Positions 31,825 to 42,100 of a stretch of 64,000 bases of DNA are shown piece by piece. Location: the NCBI GenBank assembly GCA_977006965.1, contig OZ345357.1, forward strand, positions 2,666,001-2,730,000, given 5' to 3'. This stretch comes from Phymatolithon calcareum (Eukaryota; Rhodophyta; Florideophyceae; Hapalidiales). The notes beneath the pieces were generated by a model, which worked only from the letters and a program-made list of their open reading frames with translations, was not told where the DNA came from and did no database searches. A program made the translations under genes and the position numbers. Positions within the stretch are counted from its first letter, which is position 1. Each line of letters opens with the position of its first letter.

Positions 31825-32687
31825 ATGAGTTTAAAGCAGCCGGTTAATCAAGTGCGTCTTACGAACGTAGCTGTTGTCCGTCTGAAGAGAAAAGGAAAGC
31901 GCTTTGAATTGGCTTGCTACAAAAACAAAGTTTTGTCGTGGAGGGAAGGAAACGAAGATGATTTGGACGAGGTGCTGCAAACTGAAAATATCTTCACCAA
32001 CGTCTCAAAAGGGGTGCTGGCGAAAAACAAAGATTTGAAGGATTGCTTCAAGACCGAAGACAAAAAGAAGATCCTCCTCGAAATTTTGGAAAAAGGTGAA
32101 TTGCAGGTCTCGGAACGCGAACGGCAATATCAATCAGGGAATTTGTTCAGTGAGATTGCCGCGATTGTGTCCGAAAAATGCGTTGATCCTATAACCAAGC
32201 GCCCGTTTAGCGTTGGTATCATTGAAAGATCAATGAAAGAGACTATTCACTACGCTGTTGTGCCTGGTAAAAATGCGAAGGTACGTTGTCGTCTGGGGAC
32301 AGATTCAGCGTCAGAATTTAAAATTTCTACATGGCGTTCTAACTTGTTCGCTTGTATTTTTCAACTCGTGCGTCGTCTTTGGTTTAGACCCAAGCTCAAA
32401 CTGTCATCAAGCTGTTGCAGGAACATATGAGTATCAGTAGGGCTCAAATGCGGATCCAAATTGACGCTCCTGCATCCAAAGGAAAAGCTCTCAAGGAGAA
32501 GCTTGGGCCACATGTGCACACATGGGAAGAAGAATCGTGGGATTCTGGATTCGAGGCCACAATTCTTATCGATCCTGGAAGTTTCCGGTTCATTGACGAA
32601 ATTCTGCGAGCAGAGACGAAAGGTCAGGCCACATTTGACGTATTGAGTGTTGCAGTGATGGAAGACGGTGATGAACAGTTGACATAG
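31825..32687 (+). CDS. SBDS: ribosome maturation protein SBDS, two exons
   Basis: Exons 31,825-32,280 and 32,388-32,687 join in phase 0 (intron 107 bp, gtacgt ... ggtttag), giving 251 residues; human SBDS has 250. The N-terminal FYSH domain includes KGKRFELACYKNKVLSWREG, then DLDEVLQTENIFTNVSKGVL; the central helical domain includes CVDPITKRPFSVGIIERSMK; the C-terminal ferredoxin-like domain includes ISRAQMRIQIDAPASKGKAL. SBDS works with the GTPase EFL1 to release eIF6 from late 60S subunits. Its stop is 44 bp from that of RPF2, another 60S factor, on the other strand. Confidence 0.95.
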
Positions 32688-32731
32688 ATACTTTTCTTCA
32701 TTCTACATGGGATCTAGATAGGCAATAAGTC

Positions 32732-33697
32732 TCATTCAGTAGCTAAGCGAGGTTTCTTCGTATCAGCGATATCATCTTCCTCATCTTCCGCAGATTCTAC
32801 GTCTTCTTTGCTCCTCTTTTTAAGGCCCTTCATTCTTGCCAACGTAAGGCTTGAGAGATCTTGTTTTCCGACATGAATGCGCCCCTCCTTGTCGCCCATA
32901 AGGTTTTTCGAAACGTTCTTTGTTTTCCAATCTAGACGGGGATCGCGAGGTTGCTTCATTGCCGTCTTCCTCATCGGTTCCGGTGCAACTTGAGTTCTCC
33001 TGAGTTCAAGGTCGAAGCACGGACCAATTTCTTCCAGCTCAGGCCGTGGGAGAGAGGAGTTGGCAGACTTTCGCAGCACAAGATGATAGTGGCGGAACAA
33101 TACTTTTGTCTCACCAACCAAAGTAAACACAATGACCCTATCGATGCCACCAAGGTTCAACCGCTTGATATCCGAAGGACCACGGAACATGTCCAATAGT
33201 AGCGACTGCATAACTCGAGTAGTTTCGGTGGCTTCGAAATCGTCGCCATTAAACAAAACCAAAGGGGCTGTGCCCGGTGCACTTGATATTTTCTTGAACT
33301 TGGTGACAGGTTCGTAGTTTGCTACTCCAAACTCCAGCATGTCCAAAATCCGAAATCCAAAAGTCCTTCCCAGTATCAAGTTGTGTGGTCGCTTCTTTGT
33401 ATGGTTTCCGACTGCGAAAAGAGAACAATCGCTTAGCCTGCAAAGATTTTCGAGATGCGTATCCCCTCCAGTTTCGAATGGTAGTAGGTCATTTTTGCGC
33501 TGTAGCTTCCTGCCATCAGGCTTCTTGAGCAAATGGATGTCGGACAGAACGTCGGTAATAAGCTTTGATATAGCATGTCCTTTCAAGATCAGGATAGATT
33601 TCGGGTTTTCCAAAATTTTCGGCTCGCGGTTTTGCACTGCTCTGCGTCCAGCACCAGACTTCGCGCGCCGCAAGGCAGCGCTTTTTTCGAGCGGCAT
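32732..33697 (-). CDS. RPF2: ribosome production factor 2 (Brix domain)
   Basis: A 321-residue, intronless protein. A Brix domain spans about 30-240: FETGGDTHLENLCRLSDCSL, then KRPHNLILGRTFGFRILDML, NLGGIDRVIVFTLVGETKVL and FRHYHLVLRKSANSSLPRPE, followed by LEEIGPCFDLELRRTQVAP, which is the RPF2-specific ending (other Brix proteins differ here). The tail is Lys- and Asp/Glu-rich (KKRSKEDVESAEDEEDDIAD), as expected for a nucleolar protein. RPF2 with RRS1 brings the 5S RNP into pre-60S particles. It converges on SBDS and is head-to-head with PRP31. Confidence 0.95.
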   Translation of the reverse strand: MPLEKSAALRRAKSGAGRRAVQNREPKILENPKSILILKGHAISKLITDVLSDIHLLKKPDGRKLQRKNDLLPFETGGDTHLENLCRLSDCSLFAVGNHTKKRPHNLILGRTFGFRILDMLEFGVANYEPVTKFKKISSAPGTAPLVLFNGDDFEATETTRVMQSLLLDMFRGPSDIKRLNLGGIDRVIVFTLVGETKVLFRHYHLVLRKSANSSLPRPELEEIGPCFDLELRRTQVAPEPMRKTAMKQPRDPRLDWKTKNVSKNLMGDKEGRIHVGKQDLSSLTLARMKGLKKRSKEDVESAEDEEDDIADTKKPRLATE

Positions 33698-34015
33698 GGT
33701 CCTGTCTTCGAGGCGCCAATGGCGAGTAAGCAGCTCCTGTTTCCCCTATTCACCTGCACAACTCTGGCCTCCACATCAACTGCGAAACACAAGATGACAA
33801 TGATGTTCCGTATTCGCGAGACCACCGACGGTGACACGAATTCGAAAACAGATCAATTTGCGACACGTGTCTTCAGACTTCGTCGAAATAGAGCAAAATA
33901 ATTGGGTATGGGGATCTATCCCCAAAACTACCCAAGCAACGAGTAGTCTGTGCGCAAGAAGATATGTCCGCGCGGTGGAGTTCAGATCAACAGTTCTCGC
34001 CTGCTCTGGACCTTC
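33698..34015. promoter_or_regulatory. head-to-head promoter region, RPF2 / PRP31
   Basis: A 318-bp interval between the RPF2 start and the preferred PRP31 start. No clear TATA box. An upstream in-frame ATG at 33,950 would shorten it to 252 bp. Confidence 0.5.
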
Positions 34016-35539
34016 ATGGCTTCGCTAGAGGAGCAGTTTCTCGATGACTTCGATTCTTCTGAAGAGGATGTTCCTGTTGAAGGGAATAAACGCGTGACTA
34101 ATGGCGTATCGGGTTCTGGGGACCAGGTGAGCTCGGATGCACCGTTCTCGAACATGAACGAAGCCTTTGAAAACGCGGAACTGGAGCCTAATTTGAAAGA
34201 AGTTCTGACCCTTCTTCAAGAATATGAAAAGATTTCGGCACCCGAGAGCGAGGTAAGTGGAACCAGCACACGCGACGGCTCCAACAAGGAGTATTCATTT
34301 GTTGTCCGCTGTGTACAGCTAATTCCAGAGATAGACTTGGAGATAGCGGCGGTATACCAGCGTCTTCTTGGCGTCTACTCGCTGCGTTTCCCCGAACTTG
34401 AAACCATAATTCTAAACCCTCTTGACTACGCGCGTTTGGTAATTCGCGCAGGTAACGCGCCCGACTTCGCTAAAATAGATCTCGGGTCTATCCTGCCGGC
34501 CGGTACTGTGATAACAGTGCAGGTGACCGCATCCGCCACCGCAGGGCGGGTTCTCAACGACGCAGACGCATCTCATGCTAATACACTCGCCGAAGCGCTC
34601 TTGTATCTGGACAAGCAAAAGCGGCGCGTGTTGTCTTATGTTGAGTCTCGCGCTGGATACATGGCGCCAAACTTAACCGCTATTCTTGGTGGCGCCGTAT
34701 CGGCCGCTCTGTTGGGAATCGTCGGGGGAGTACAAGAGCTTGCGTGTATGCCAAGTTGCAATGTAAAAGTCGTTGGCAAAATGCGGCGTATTCTCGCCGG
34801 TGCGAGCACGCAAACCGCTCGACCACATGAAGGCATCGTCTTCTCCTGTCCGCTAGTTATGTCTCTACCACCTGCTCTGCGCAGCAAGGCAGGAGATGTG
34901 GTAGCGGGTAAAGCAACGCTCGCGGCGCGTGTTGATGCGGCTGGCGCTCAGCGTGACGGGTCGGCAGGGCGTGCATTCCGTGCCCAACTGGAGAAAAAGT
35001 TTGATAAATGGCAGGAGGCCCCACCCGCGAAGACCGCCAAACCCCTTCCCATTCCAGGCGGGGAAGAAAAGCGCCGTCATCGCGGTGGCAAGCGTGCACG
35101 CAAGGAGAAAGAGCGCCTTGGAATCACAGACGTTCGCAGGCTTGCCAACCGGGTCCGCTTTGGGGAAGCGGAAGAAGTGCACGGGAACGATCTTGAGCAC
35201 GAGGGCTTTGGCATGCTCGGTATGGACGGATCTAAGCGTCTTCGTGTGCAATCGAAGAAGACTGATACACTTTCAGTAGCCGCCTCTCGTAAACTGGCGA
35301 AAACACGGCGCAAGGAGCGCAGAAATCCATCTTCAGCAGCATCAGGGTTTGCAACTAGTCTTGCTTTCACCCCCGTGCAGGGCATTGAGCTCGGAGCTAT
35401 GACTCCAGCACCTGGTGGTGTTGGTCTGGGGTCTATGGATAGTCAGGATGGGACAAAGTCAAACTATTTTTCGTCGGACAGGCCTTTTGTGGGGGTGAAA
35501 GGATTTGGCGTTCCAAAGCCGAAAGATTTGCATAAGTAA
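34016..35539 (+). CDS. PRPF31: U4/U6 snRNP protein PRP31
   Basis: Intronless, 507 residues from Met at 34,016 (MASLEEQFLDDF, like the acidic start of the family); an upstream ATG at 33,950 adds 22 unlike residues. The NOSIC/Nop domain spans about 80-330: FPELETIILNPLDYARLVIR, then SRAGYMAPNLTAILGGAVSA and LLGIVGGVQELACMPSCNVK. The C-terminal family block is KKFDKWQEAPPAKTAKPLPI, then RGGKRARKEKERLGITDVRR with LANRVRFGEAEE. PRP31 binds the U4 5' stem-loop together with 15.5K and is needed to form the tri-snRNP. A second splicing factor, SYF2, lies two genes away. Confidence 0.95.
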   Translation: MASLEEQFLDDFDSSEEDVPVEGNKRVTNGVSGSGDQVSSDAPFSNMNEAFENAELEPNLKEVLTLLQEYEKISAPESEVSGTSTRDGSNKEYSFVVRCVQLIPEIDLEIAAVYQRLLGVYSLRFPELETIILNPLDYARLVIRAGNAPDFAKIDLGSILPAGTVITVQVTASATAGRVLNDADASHANTLAEALLYLDKQKRRVLSYVESRAGYMAPNLTAILGGAVSAALLGIVGGVQELACMPSCNVKVVGKMRRILAGASTQTARPHEGIVFSCPLVMSLPPALRSKAGDVVAGKATLAARVDAAGAQRDGSAGRAFRAQLEKKFDKWQEAPPAKTAKPLPIPGGEEKRRHRGGKRARKEKERLGITDVRRLANRVRFGEAEEVHGNDLEHEGFGMLGMDGSKRLRVQSKKTDTLSVAASRKLAKTRRKERRNPSSAASGFATSLAFTPVQGIELGAMTPAPGGVGLGSMDSQDGTKSNYFSSDRPFVGVKGFGVPKPKDLHK

Positions 35540-35706
35540 CTTCGGTAGCTCAAAGAGGAACCACTTGGTTAGGTATTGGTTCATTCTGCTTTTTGACAAG
35601 CCACACACTGCGCGTGCCTTGGGAAAGGCGGATAACGAATGTGTTACACAACGTTAAGGTACAAGATATTTTCCCCAGCGGAAACCAATTGTGAATGCAG
35701 CTTCTG
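35540..35706. other. tail-to-tail spacer, PRP31 / unknown
   Basis: A 167-bp interval between converging stop codons; probably overlapping 3' UTRs. Confidence 0.5.
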
Positions 35707-36378
35707 TCACAGCGACTGGACCAGGTGGATGACGGCGACATTTACAAGGACAAGGATGACTGTCCATGCAAGAATAGCATGATTAAAAAACCTGGACCTG
35801 GCGGAGTTCAATTGTAGTTTTTCGTTTGTATCACGAACTTCCATCAGTCTTATATCCAAATCTTTCTGACAACGCACATCAATGTAGCCAAGGTTAGCAC
35901 TAGGATTTTCTCGAATATCCTGCATAAAAACGTTGATACACAGCTGAAGAATCGTAAGTCGAATTGCCGTCAGACGGTCCTCGTGTACCTCCTGTTTAAA
36001 TCTCACCTCAATTTGCGAGTCAGCAGTGCGAAATACGGTTGGAAGCGAATACTCTCGGGCTTGACAGATTCGAGAAATTTCGCAAGTTGAAGCAAGCGGT
36101 ATTTTCGTCAAGATGTGTCTCCTGCTTTCAAAAGTTTTTCCAATACCTCTGGCAATCTGAAACGACTGGTTGTACCGCGGACCACATGAAATTCTGATGT
36201 GGACTTGCGTTGACAGCGCTAGCCTAGAAAGCGGCTGAAATTTGAAACTACGCACGGCCATGCTTTTTTCTTGTGGCAGAGACCATCGACTGCGCGCAGC
36301 TGTGCTCAAGAGGTTTGCTTTTCGCATTGCGCGACTGATTCCCAACTGTATAGAAGTCAGGGAATTTTCAGAACCCAT
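35707..36378 (-). CDS. unknown tail-anchored protein
   Basis: A 223-residue frame, not recognised. The first 50 residues are basic and Ser/Arg-rich without acidic residues after position 5 (KANLLSTAARSRWSLPQEKS), which could target an organelle. The middle is soluble (QEVHEDRLTAIRLTILQLCI is amphipathic). The last 25 residues are one hydrophobic span (FFNHAILAWTVILVLVNVAV...) ending four residues before the C-terminus, the form of a tail-anchored membrane protein. Support for coding is its length, lack of a rival frame, and position between two real genes with the same alternating orientation. No family can be named. Confidence 0.6.
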   Translation of the reverse strand: MGSENSLTSIQLGISRAMRKANLLSTAARSRWSLPQEKSMAVRSFKFQPLSRLALSTQVHIRISCGPRYNQSFQIARGIGKTFESRRHILTKIPLASTCEISRICQAREYSLPTVFRTADSQIEVRFKQEVHEDRLTAIRLTILQLCINVFMQDIRENPSANLGYIDVRCQKDLDIRLMEVRDTNEKLQLNSARSRFFNHAILAWTVILVLVNVAVIHLVQSL

Positions 36379-36573
36379 GATTGAGTTCTGATATTATTCT
36401 GAACTACAGATAGAGCATTCTTACAGGATATATCGATTTTGGCTGTCAACAGCACCAACGAATCAAAGCCTACTATTGATAATTAGTGATACAATGTGCT
36501 CAGTTCAACAAGCAGCTGTTTGTTTCCGCAACGTTTGACCTCTCCCTCGACTCAGCATTATTTCTCCTCCGTT
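36379..36573. promoter_or_regulatory. head-to-head promoter region, unknown / SYF2
   Basis: A 195-bp interval between divergent starts, the shortest divergent promoter in the island. Confidence 0.5.
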
Positions 36574-37155
36574 ATGGACGGCTCCGCGGCTCAGCGCCTC
36601 GCTGCCTTGCGCAAGCGTCTGGAAAAGGCCAGAGGGGACAACTTACTCGCTGTTGAAGAGGAAGGGCGAAGGCCAATTCCTACCAATGTGAAGAGGACCG
36701 ACAACTCCTTGGAACTTCAGCAAACAACATCCTTTAAGCGGAAGAGAACGCGCAGCTCCCCAAGAACCAGGAAAGGAACGAACCGCGACGATGAGGATGA
36801 GGGCGAAGACGACCCGATTTTGAAGAGCATTAACGCGCGGGCAGCGCAAATAGTTCCAGATACGGCCTTGTTAATTGAGCCTGAACTCAATTCGGGTCCA
36901 ACCGTATACGGCGGTACAAGTGGTGCCGTAAGTGCAGAGCAAAGTGACCGACTTGTGGCAGACCTGAAGGAGACAGAACGAAGACGGGAGCGCTTTCGCC
37001 GCCGGCGAGCGTTTGTAGAAGATAAGGCGGACATTAGTTTCATCAACGAGGGCAACCGAAACTTCAATCGCATATTGGAAAAGCATTACGATGGATTCGA
37101 ATCTGTACGCAAGATTAAGGATAGTTTGGAAAGAGGCACTGCACTTCCGGAATAA
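36574..37155 (+). CDS. SYF2: pre-mRNA-splicing factor SYF2
   Basis: Intronless, 193 residues from Met at 36,574 (MDGSAAQRLAALRKRLEKAR); the frame is open 78 bp further upstream, but that part is not family-like. The C-terminal SYF2 domain is clear: SDRLVADLKETERRRERFRR, RRRAFVEDKADISFINEGNR, then FNRILEKHYDGFESVRKIKD and SLERGTALPE (SYF2 proteins end with the LERGTAL block). The middle is basic and Ser/Glu-rich and likely disordered. SYF2 is an NTC-related spliceosome component present in B-act to C complexes, and shares function with PRP31 two genes to the left. Confidence 0.92.
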   Translation: MDGSAAQRLAALRKRLEKARGDNLLAVEEEGRRPIPTNVKRTDNSLELQQTTSFKRKRTRSSPRTRKGTNRDDEDEGEDDPILKSINARAAQIVPDTALLIEPELNSGPTVYGGTSGAVSAEQSDRLVADLKETERRRERFRRRRAFVEDKADISFINEGNRNFNRILEKHYDGFESVRKIKDSLERGTALPE

Positions 37156-37262
37156 TTGTATCCGTGAAAGATGAGGCTGAATAAGACGACCGACTTACTC
37201 TGTTGCCAAGACATTGCTGATTGCATTCTAACAAGAGACCGGAACGTCATTTATTTTAAATT

Positions 37263-38048
37263 TTACTCCCTGGAGCTCAACTCTACTTGCGGCTCCAGTG
37301 AACGCCTCGGCTCATTCACGTCAGCATCTGCATCAGCACTTGATACATCAGACATTTCGTCCTCACTTGCGGACAACAGTATACTTTGTGGAGAACGGCG
37401 CTCCAACAGTCGAGTTGTATGATGCCTAAATTCGGTCTCGTCGCTTTTGAAATTTCGCGCAATAGTTAACAAACCGGCATCGCGATCGACTGCAAGATCG
37501 ATAATTCGATCGAACTGCCATCTGCTTAGGTAATTCTTTTGTCTTATGTTCTGTGCTAAATATATGGCGGCGTCTTGAAGTTCCTCGTCCTTGACTGTAG
37601 ATATCTTTGATGTTGAGTCCGCTTTCTTGATGTGGGAGCCGTCTAGTTTCACACCTCGAACAGGAATTGGATCTTCCTCATACGAATCTTTGCTCCAAAA
37701 GAGCCACGCGTTGTCAGGTAGAGCAGAGACATCTCGATCAGCTGTTAGCGGTTCGGTAAAATGAGGTGAAGTGAACACGGAAATCTGCTTTATATCCTCC
37801 GGTTCCAAAAACGCAGTGGGAAACGGTGGTGGTTGCGCTTCCGCAATAAGTGTTCTCAACCTGAATACATTCATGCGAAATATTTTGACCGTTTTCAGAT
37901 CACCATCAGGATATTCAACTGCACGAAGGACTTTGCCAAAGATTCTCGATCGCAGCGCGTTGAAAATGATAGAGGAGCCTCCAACCAGCTTGAAAGCTTG
38001 GTCTGCTTTGCCAAGCATGACCCCGATGGGTAGGACAGGAACCACCAT
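37263..38048 (-). CDS. unknown protein, 261 residues
   Basis: A single open frame, not recognised. The N-terminal part has a small beta-rich segment (GVMLGKADQAFKLVGGSSII, then FNALRSRIFGKVLRAVEYPD); the middle has a helical block (DEELQDAAIYLAQNIRQKNY, then LSRWQFDRIIDLAVDRDAGL); and the tail is acidic Ser/Asp-rich (SASEDEMSDVSSADADADVN). There is no signal peptide or membrane span. It converges on SYF2 (107 bp between stops). Its length and fit in the alternating gene order argue that it is real. A nuclear role is suggested only by the acidic tail. Confidence 0.6.
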   Translation of the reverse strand: MVVPVLPIGVMLGKADQAFKLVGGSSIIFNALRSRIFGKVLRAVEYPDGDLKTVKIFRMNVFRLRTLIAEAQPPPFPTAFLEPEDIKQISVFTSPHFTEPLTADRDVSALPDNAWLFWSKDSYEEDPIPVRGVKLDGSHIKKADSTSKISTVKDEELQDAAIYLAQNIRQKNYLSRWQFDRIIDLAVDRDAGLLTIARNFKSDETEFRHHTTRLLERRSPQSILLSASEDEMSDVSSADADADVNEPRRSLEPQVELSSRE

Positions 38049-39154
38049 TGTGGCGCTATGTGCAGAATGCTGAAATGGCCCTCAATCGAAAATTGATGCG
38101 CAATGAACAGGTTAAATGGTCCCAAAAGCAGCGTTGTGAACCATCAGCAGCTGATGTGTACTGGGTTAAGACAAGCGACAGCAGGAGCAATGGCTTGTCA
38201 AGAATGTGGCAGCTTGCGGCGCGTGCATAATTCAGTATGGATTGCAGCTGCGTAAAGCAAGGATTGATTCACCGTCTGAAATTTACCTACATATGGGACC
38301 AAAGGTATGACACCTTCACGACACCTTCACGACATCTTCGTTGTAATTATCATCAGAGAAACATCCACGGCGAAGAGTAGCCCAAGGTTTTTCAGTTCAC
38401 TTGAGCGTAGTATATCCTTTTTGCAAAGACCAAAAGCAAAAATGAGGTTCTACTCTCTCGGAGAGGAGGAGCTCCACCTTTTTCTAAAATGAAATTTAAA
38501 AAATCGTGCTACACTTTCCACGCCTTCTTGAAGGAAGTGCTCAAAAACTGCGGTACTGAACACACGAGTCATCAGTCGGAGTTTTGGTACAACCTTGATT
38601 TTGTTTTCTGTGCTTTATTGATTTCCTGTTCACGGTTCGTCTTTTCCCAGAAGACCAGAGGCGAAAATTGCATCAATCGATGCAAAAGAATGTCTCGAAA
38701 GATCTCTCGTAGACCTCATGGTCCCTCGCAAGGCCGATTTCGGAGTGAACAGACTCACGAGCAGGCAATAGCTGTTCCAAGAAATTCTTCTAGAGCTCGG
38801 TGCGAGAGAATGCGTGCAAGCACGTATTTCTGCTCCGCGAAAGCTGGCTCTACAGTATTAGTTTTCGACGTGGTATCATATCGGACCGCGGACAAACCGC
38901 CGAGGGTATGAAGTAAACCCATTGTGACCAATGAAGAAACTCTGAATCTCTATAGGTCAGAGCTCCTAGGCACCTGAATTCATTTCTGCACATATGTATA
39001 ATGAAGACATAGTGGATGTTTCCAAATCACTCGACGCCATATCATAGAAATGGCGGGAACCCGTTCGAACGCATGCACGACCTCATCATCCCATGTGTTC
39101 TGATCCAGATGTGCACATTGTGCCATCCTCATGCCGTAGTTTGGCGACGACGCA
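38049..39154. other. spacer before FANCI; short tandem repeat
   Basis: About 1.1 kb between divergent starts. It holds a tandem repeat of acaccttcacg (two full copies and one partial, about 38,309-38,340). A 140-codon plus-strand frame (38,489-38,911) is present but is rich in Ser/Arg/Cys with no domain, so I do not call it a gene. The promoter of FANCI must lie here. Confidence 0.5.
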
Positions 39155-42100
39155 ATGATGAAGAAAGAACTGGCTCTCTCCGAGGACGAGCATCTTCGCA
39201 AGATCCGAAGTGAAGGAGAGTCGTATCTGCAAAAGGCCCTAGCTCCTCATGTTAGTGGAGCTGACCGTGGACTCGTTGTGTGTGCTGCTTTGAGGTACCT
39301 GAACGAAAGATCTCGAAGAACTGATTCTCAGTCTGTTTCCGTCGCTTCTCAAGCAGTTGTCTTTTCCCAAGCGACTTCCCAGCAAACCAGGGAGTCTTCT
39401 TTTCTGAGTACACTTGCCGCTTCAATTGATTTCGACACACAAGTCGAAATTCTTGTCAAGGTCGCAGTTGAATCTGCAAATTTACGACTTCTACCAGTGT
39501 TGACCAAGTGTTTATCAATTCTGGCGAAAAAGCAGTCTGTTTCTGAAAAGAAGGATGGCAATGGAAAGGATGAACCAGTGCCTTCTCAAGCCAAGAAAAG
39601 GAAGGCTAAAAATCAAGGAGCTGCATCCTCGTCGAAACGAAAATCGAAGAACAAACCCGACGAGGACGGAATGTATGAGGACGTGTCATTAACGGCAGAA
39701 ATGGACGACGAGGCAGATACTGATTCAGCAAGTCTGATTCAAGGACGTACTGGTCAGGCCTTTGTTGACGATTTTATTACAAAACTTGTTCAAGTTGACG
39801 CACAGGCGGTATCTTTGAATAACAGGGCAGGCGATGTATTTCTTGCTTCGGTTGCCAGAGAGGCCCCTCTCTCAAGCTCTGCGACAAAGGCGGTTCTCAT
39901 CAGCCTTTTGCATCGAATGCGAACCGTAAGTCTCTTTGAGCTGCCCGCCTTCGTGTACCAGATGCTTCTGTTCGCGTCGGCGAAAGGTGGTCTAAGTCTT
40001 AAGAAACTCTTCCTCGTTTCTCTCGCACAGCTTTTCAAAGAAATTGAGGAGAAGGCCGTAGACACTGAGAAGGTAACTCAAAGTGCTCTGAATGAAGACG
40101 AAGATGCGATCACTTCTGGCGCTACCACTCCAAAACAAATACGTCAAGTTCAAGGTACAACTCTGTTTCATATTGAGTATGCTTTGAAACAAGATCCTGC
40201 GCTTGTTGCAGAACTGGTCAAGCTAGCAAAGTCAAATGTCGAGTCTCAAGCACAGTTTTTGACTCCATTTGGAATTGCCGTACTCATGGCTGTTGCTCGC
40301 TCTCCATCTTTTCAAACTGAGGTTTTGGGACACATTCGCGATTCTCTGGTGCGTTTCGAGAAGGAGCGATCAATTCGCGAAAAGAATTTGTTCGCAGCTC
40401 GCGTAACTTTGAACGATGAAGAATTACTACGCCCCTCTCGCTCGCTGCTTGAAGCCGCAACTCGTGGAGGAGGTGATGGATGGGAGTTTATTGCTGAGCC
40501 ATTTTTCCATTTTGCCAATATGCTTCTCGACCGGCCTGTGCCAGGGGAGAAAAGTCTTGCTATTGATTTACTTCGGGTTCTATTTTGTGCTCAACCGTCA
40601 ATGCGGAAACCAATTATGGAGCAAATTGTTTCTCGAATTGCACTGCGTGAAAAGTCAGCGGCAGATGCAATCTCCGTGCTGAGCGTGCTGGCAATGAAGG
40701 TTCCATTGGATGTGCTTGAATTGAACTATTTCATTCGGCAAAGCATTGAAGATTGCGTGCGTCTGCCCCCATCACTGGCTGCTTTGCTGATTAGTGCGAT
40801 CAAACCTCTGCTTCGCTCCCGACGGGATTTACTTGACTATTTTTTCTTAGTCATGCGCAAAGGTCTATTTCACCGCGAGTCCAGTAACCGCGCCGTTGCT
40901 GCATACGGATTTCTAACCCTTCTTGCTTTCAAAACGGAGCCCGCGAAAATCATAAACTCCAAGGATGTATCCGCGGCTCGAAAGCGCAGCAGACGCACGA
41001 GCCAGTCATCTGCTCTCACAGATGCAGACCTGACCCGAATCAAGGCGGCGACACAACCTTTGCGACGTGCTATTTCCCATCCACCAGCATTACGAGCACT
41101 ACTGTACAAAGAGGTCGGTAATTTTCTTTCTGGATTAAGCGCAACGCCGGAGCGTGAAGCTGCTTGTAAATCTCTGAAGGGATTGTTGCGTCCTCATTTC
41201 CTGAGATACATTGATGCCGCCAACGCCCCGTACATTCTTATTGATCTTTGCGTAGACGAATCCGCGGGAGGAATACTGCATGAGCCTCTTGGAGACTTGA
41301 TTCAGTGCCTATCTGTGGTTGAATCTTTGCTTGCTGAAAAGGAAGGGGAGGAAACTTATATAGTCGAACTAGCTCGAAAGTTGGCTACAGTAAGTTTGGC
41401 AGATTTCTCTATTTCCAAAAACACTTCCGGTTACACAGGTGGGACGGCTGACGAGGATGCCGACCAAGAACAGCGTGCAGAACATGCAGCTGCTCTAGCG
41501 AACCGAAATCGAGCTCGCGTCCTTGGGAATGTGACTGAAGCTTTGATTAGCGCTACTCTGTCGGCGTTGGCTAGTTCGAAAGATTCCAAACTGCTTACCG
41601 ATGTCGTCTTCCCGATACTTGAACTCCGTGGAAAGGTTATTGAAGTGCTGAAGCATCTCGGATGCGCAACAGCGTCGGATGCTATTCGCGACCTTGGCGG
41701 AGATTCTTCGCTGGAAGCAGGTTATGCTCTTCCTTTCGGACTGAAGCGTCCTGGACGACCTTCCGCAAACCCAAAAAAACCTGGAAAACCAGGCAAAAAT
41801 GCTAAGGCATCGGGCAAAACGGGTGGAGATATTCCGAGTAATACTACGTCAGCAGCTGACTTTCGATTTGGAGCGTTCAATATCCTGTTTTCAGCAGCTC
41901 ATTCCCCGACAATGCCACTCTTAACAGCTATGCAGTGCCTGGAAAAAATGTCTGGTGGGTCTGCTGCACTACGGACAGATGCGATTAGTACGTTTTTTGC
42001 TGAAAAAGAAGAAGATCGCAACGTGGCTGACCTGCATTCTTACTTGCTTGCAGTTGCTATGAAACATATCCAAAATGCAAATGATCATGGCCGGAAGAAT

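Noticed and set aside
38489-38911. 140-codon plus-strand frame upstream of FANCI
   Set aside because: Cys/Ser/Arg-rich random-looking composition and no family match; more likely promoter or 5' flank.
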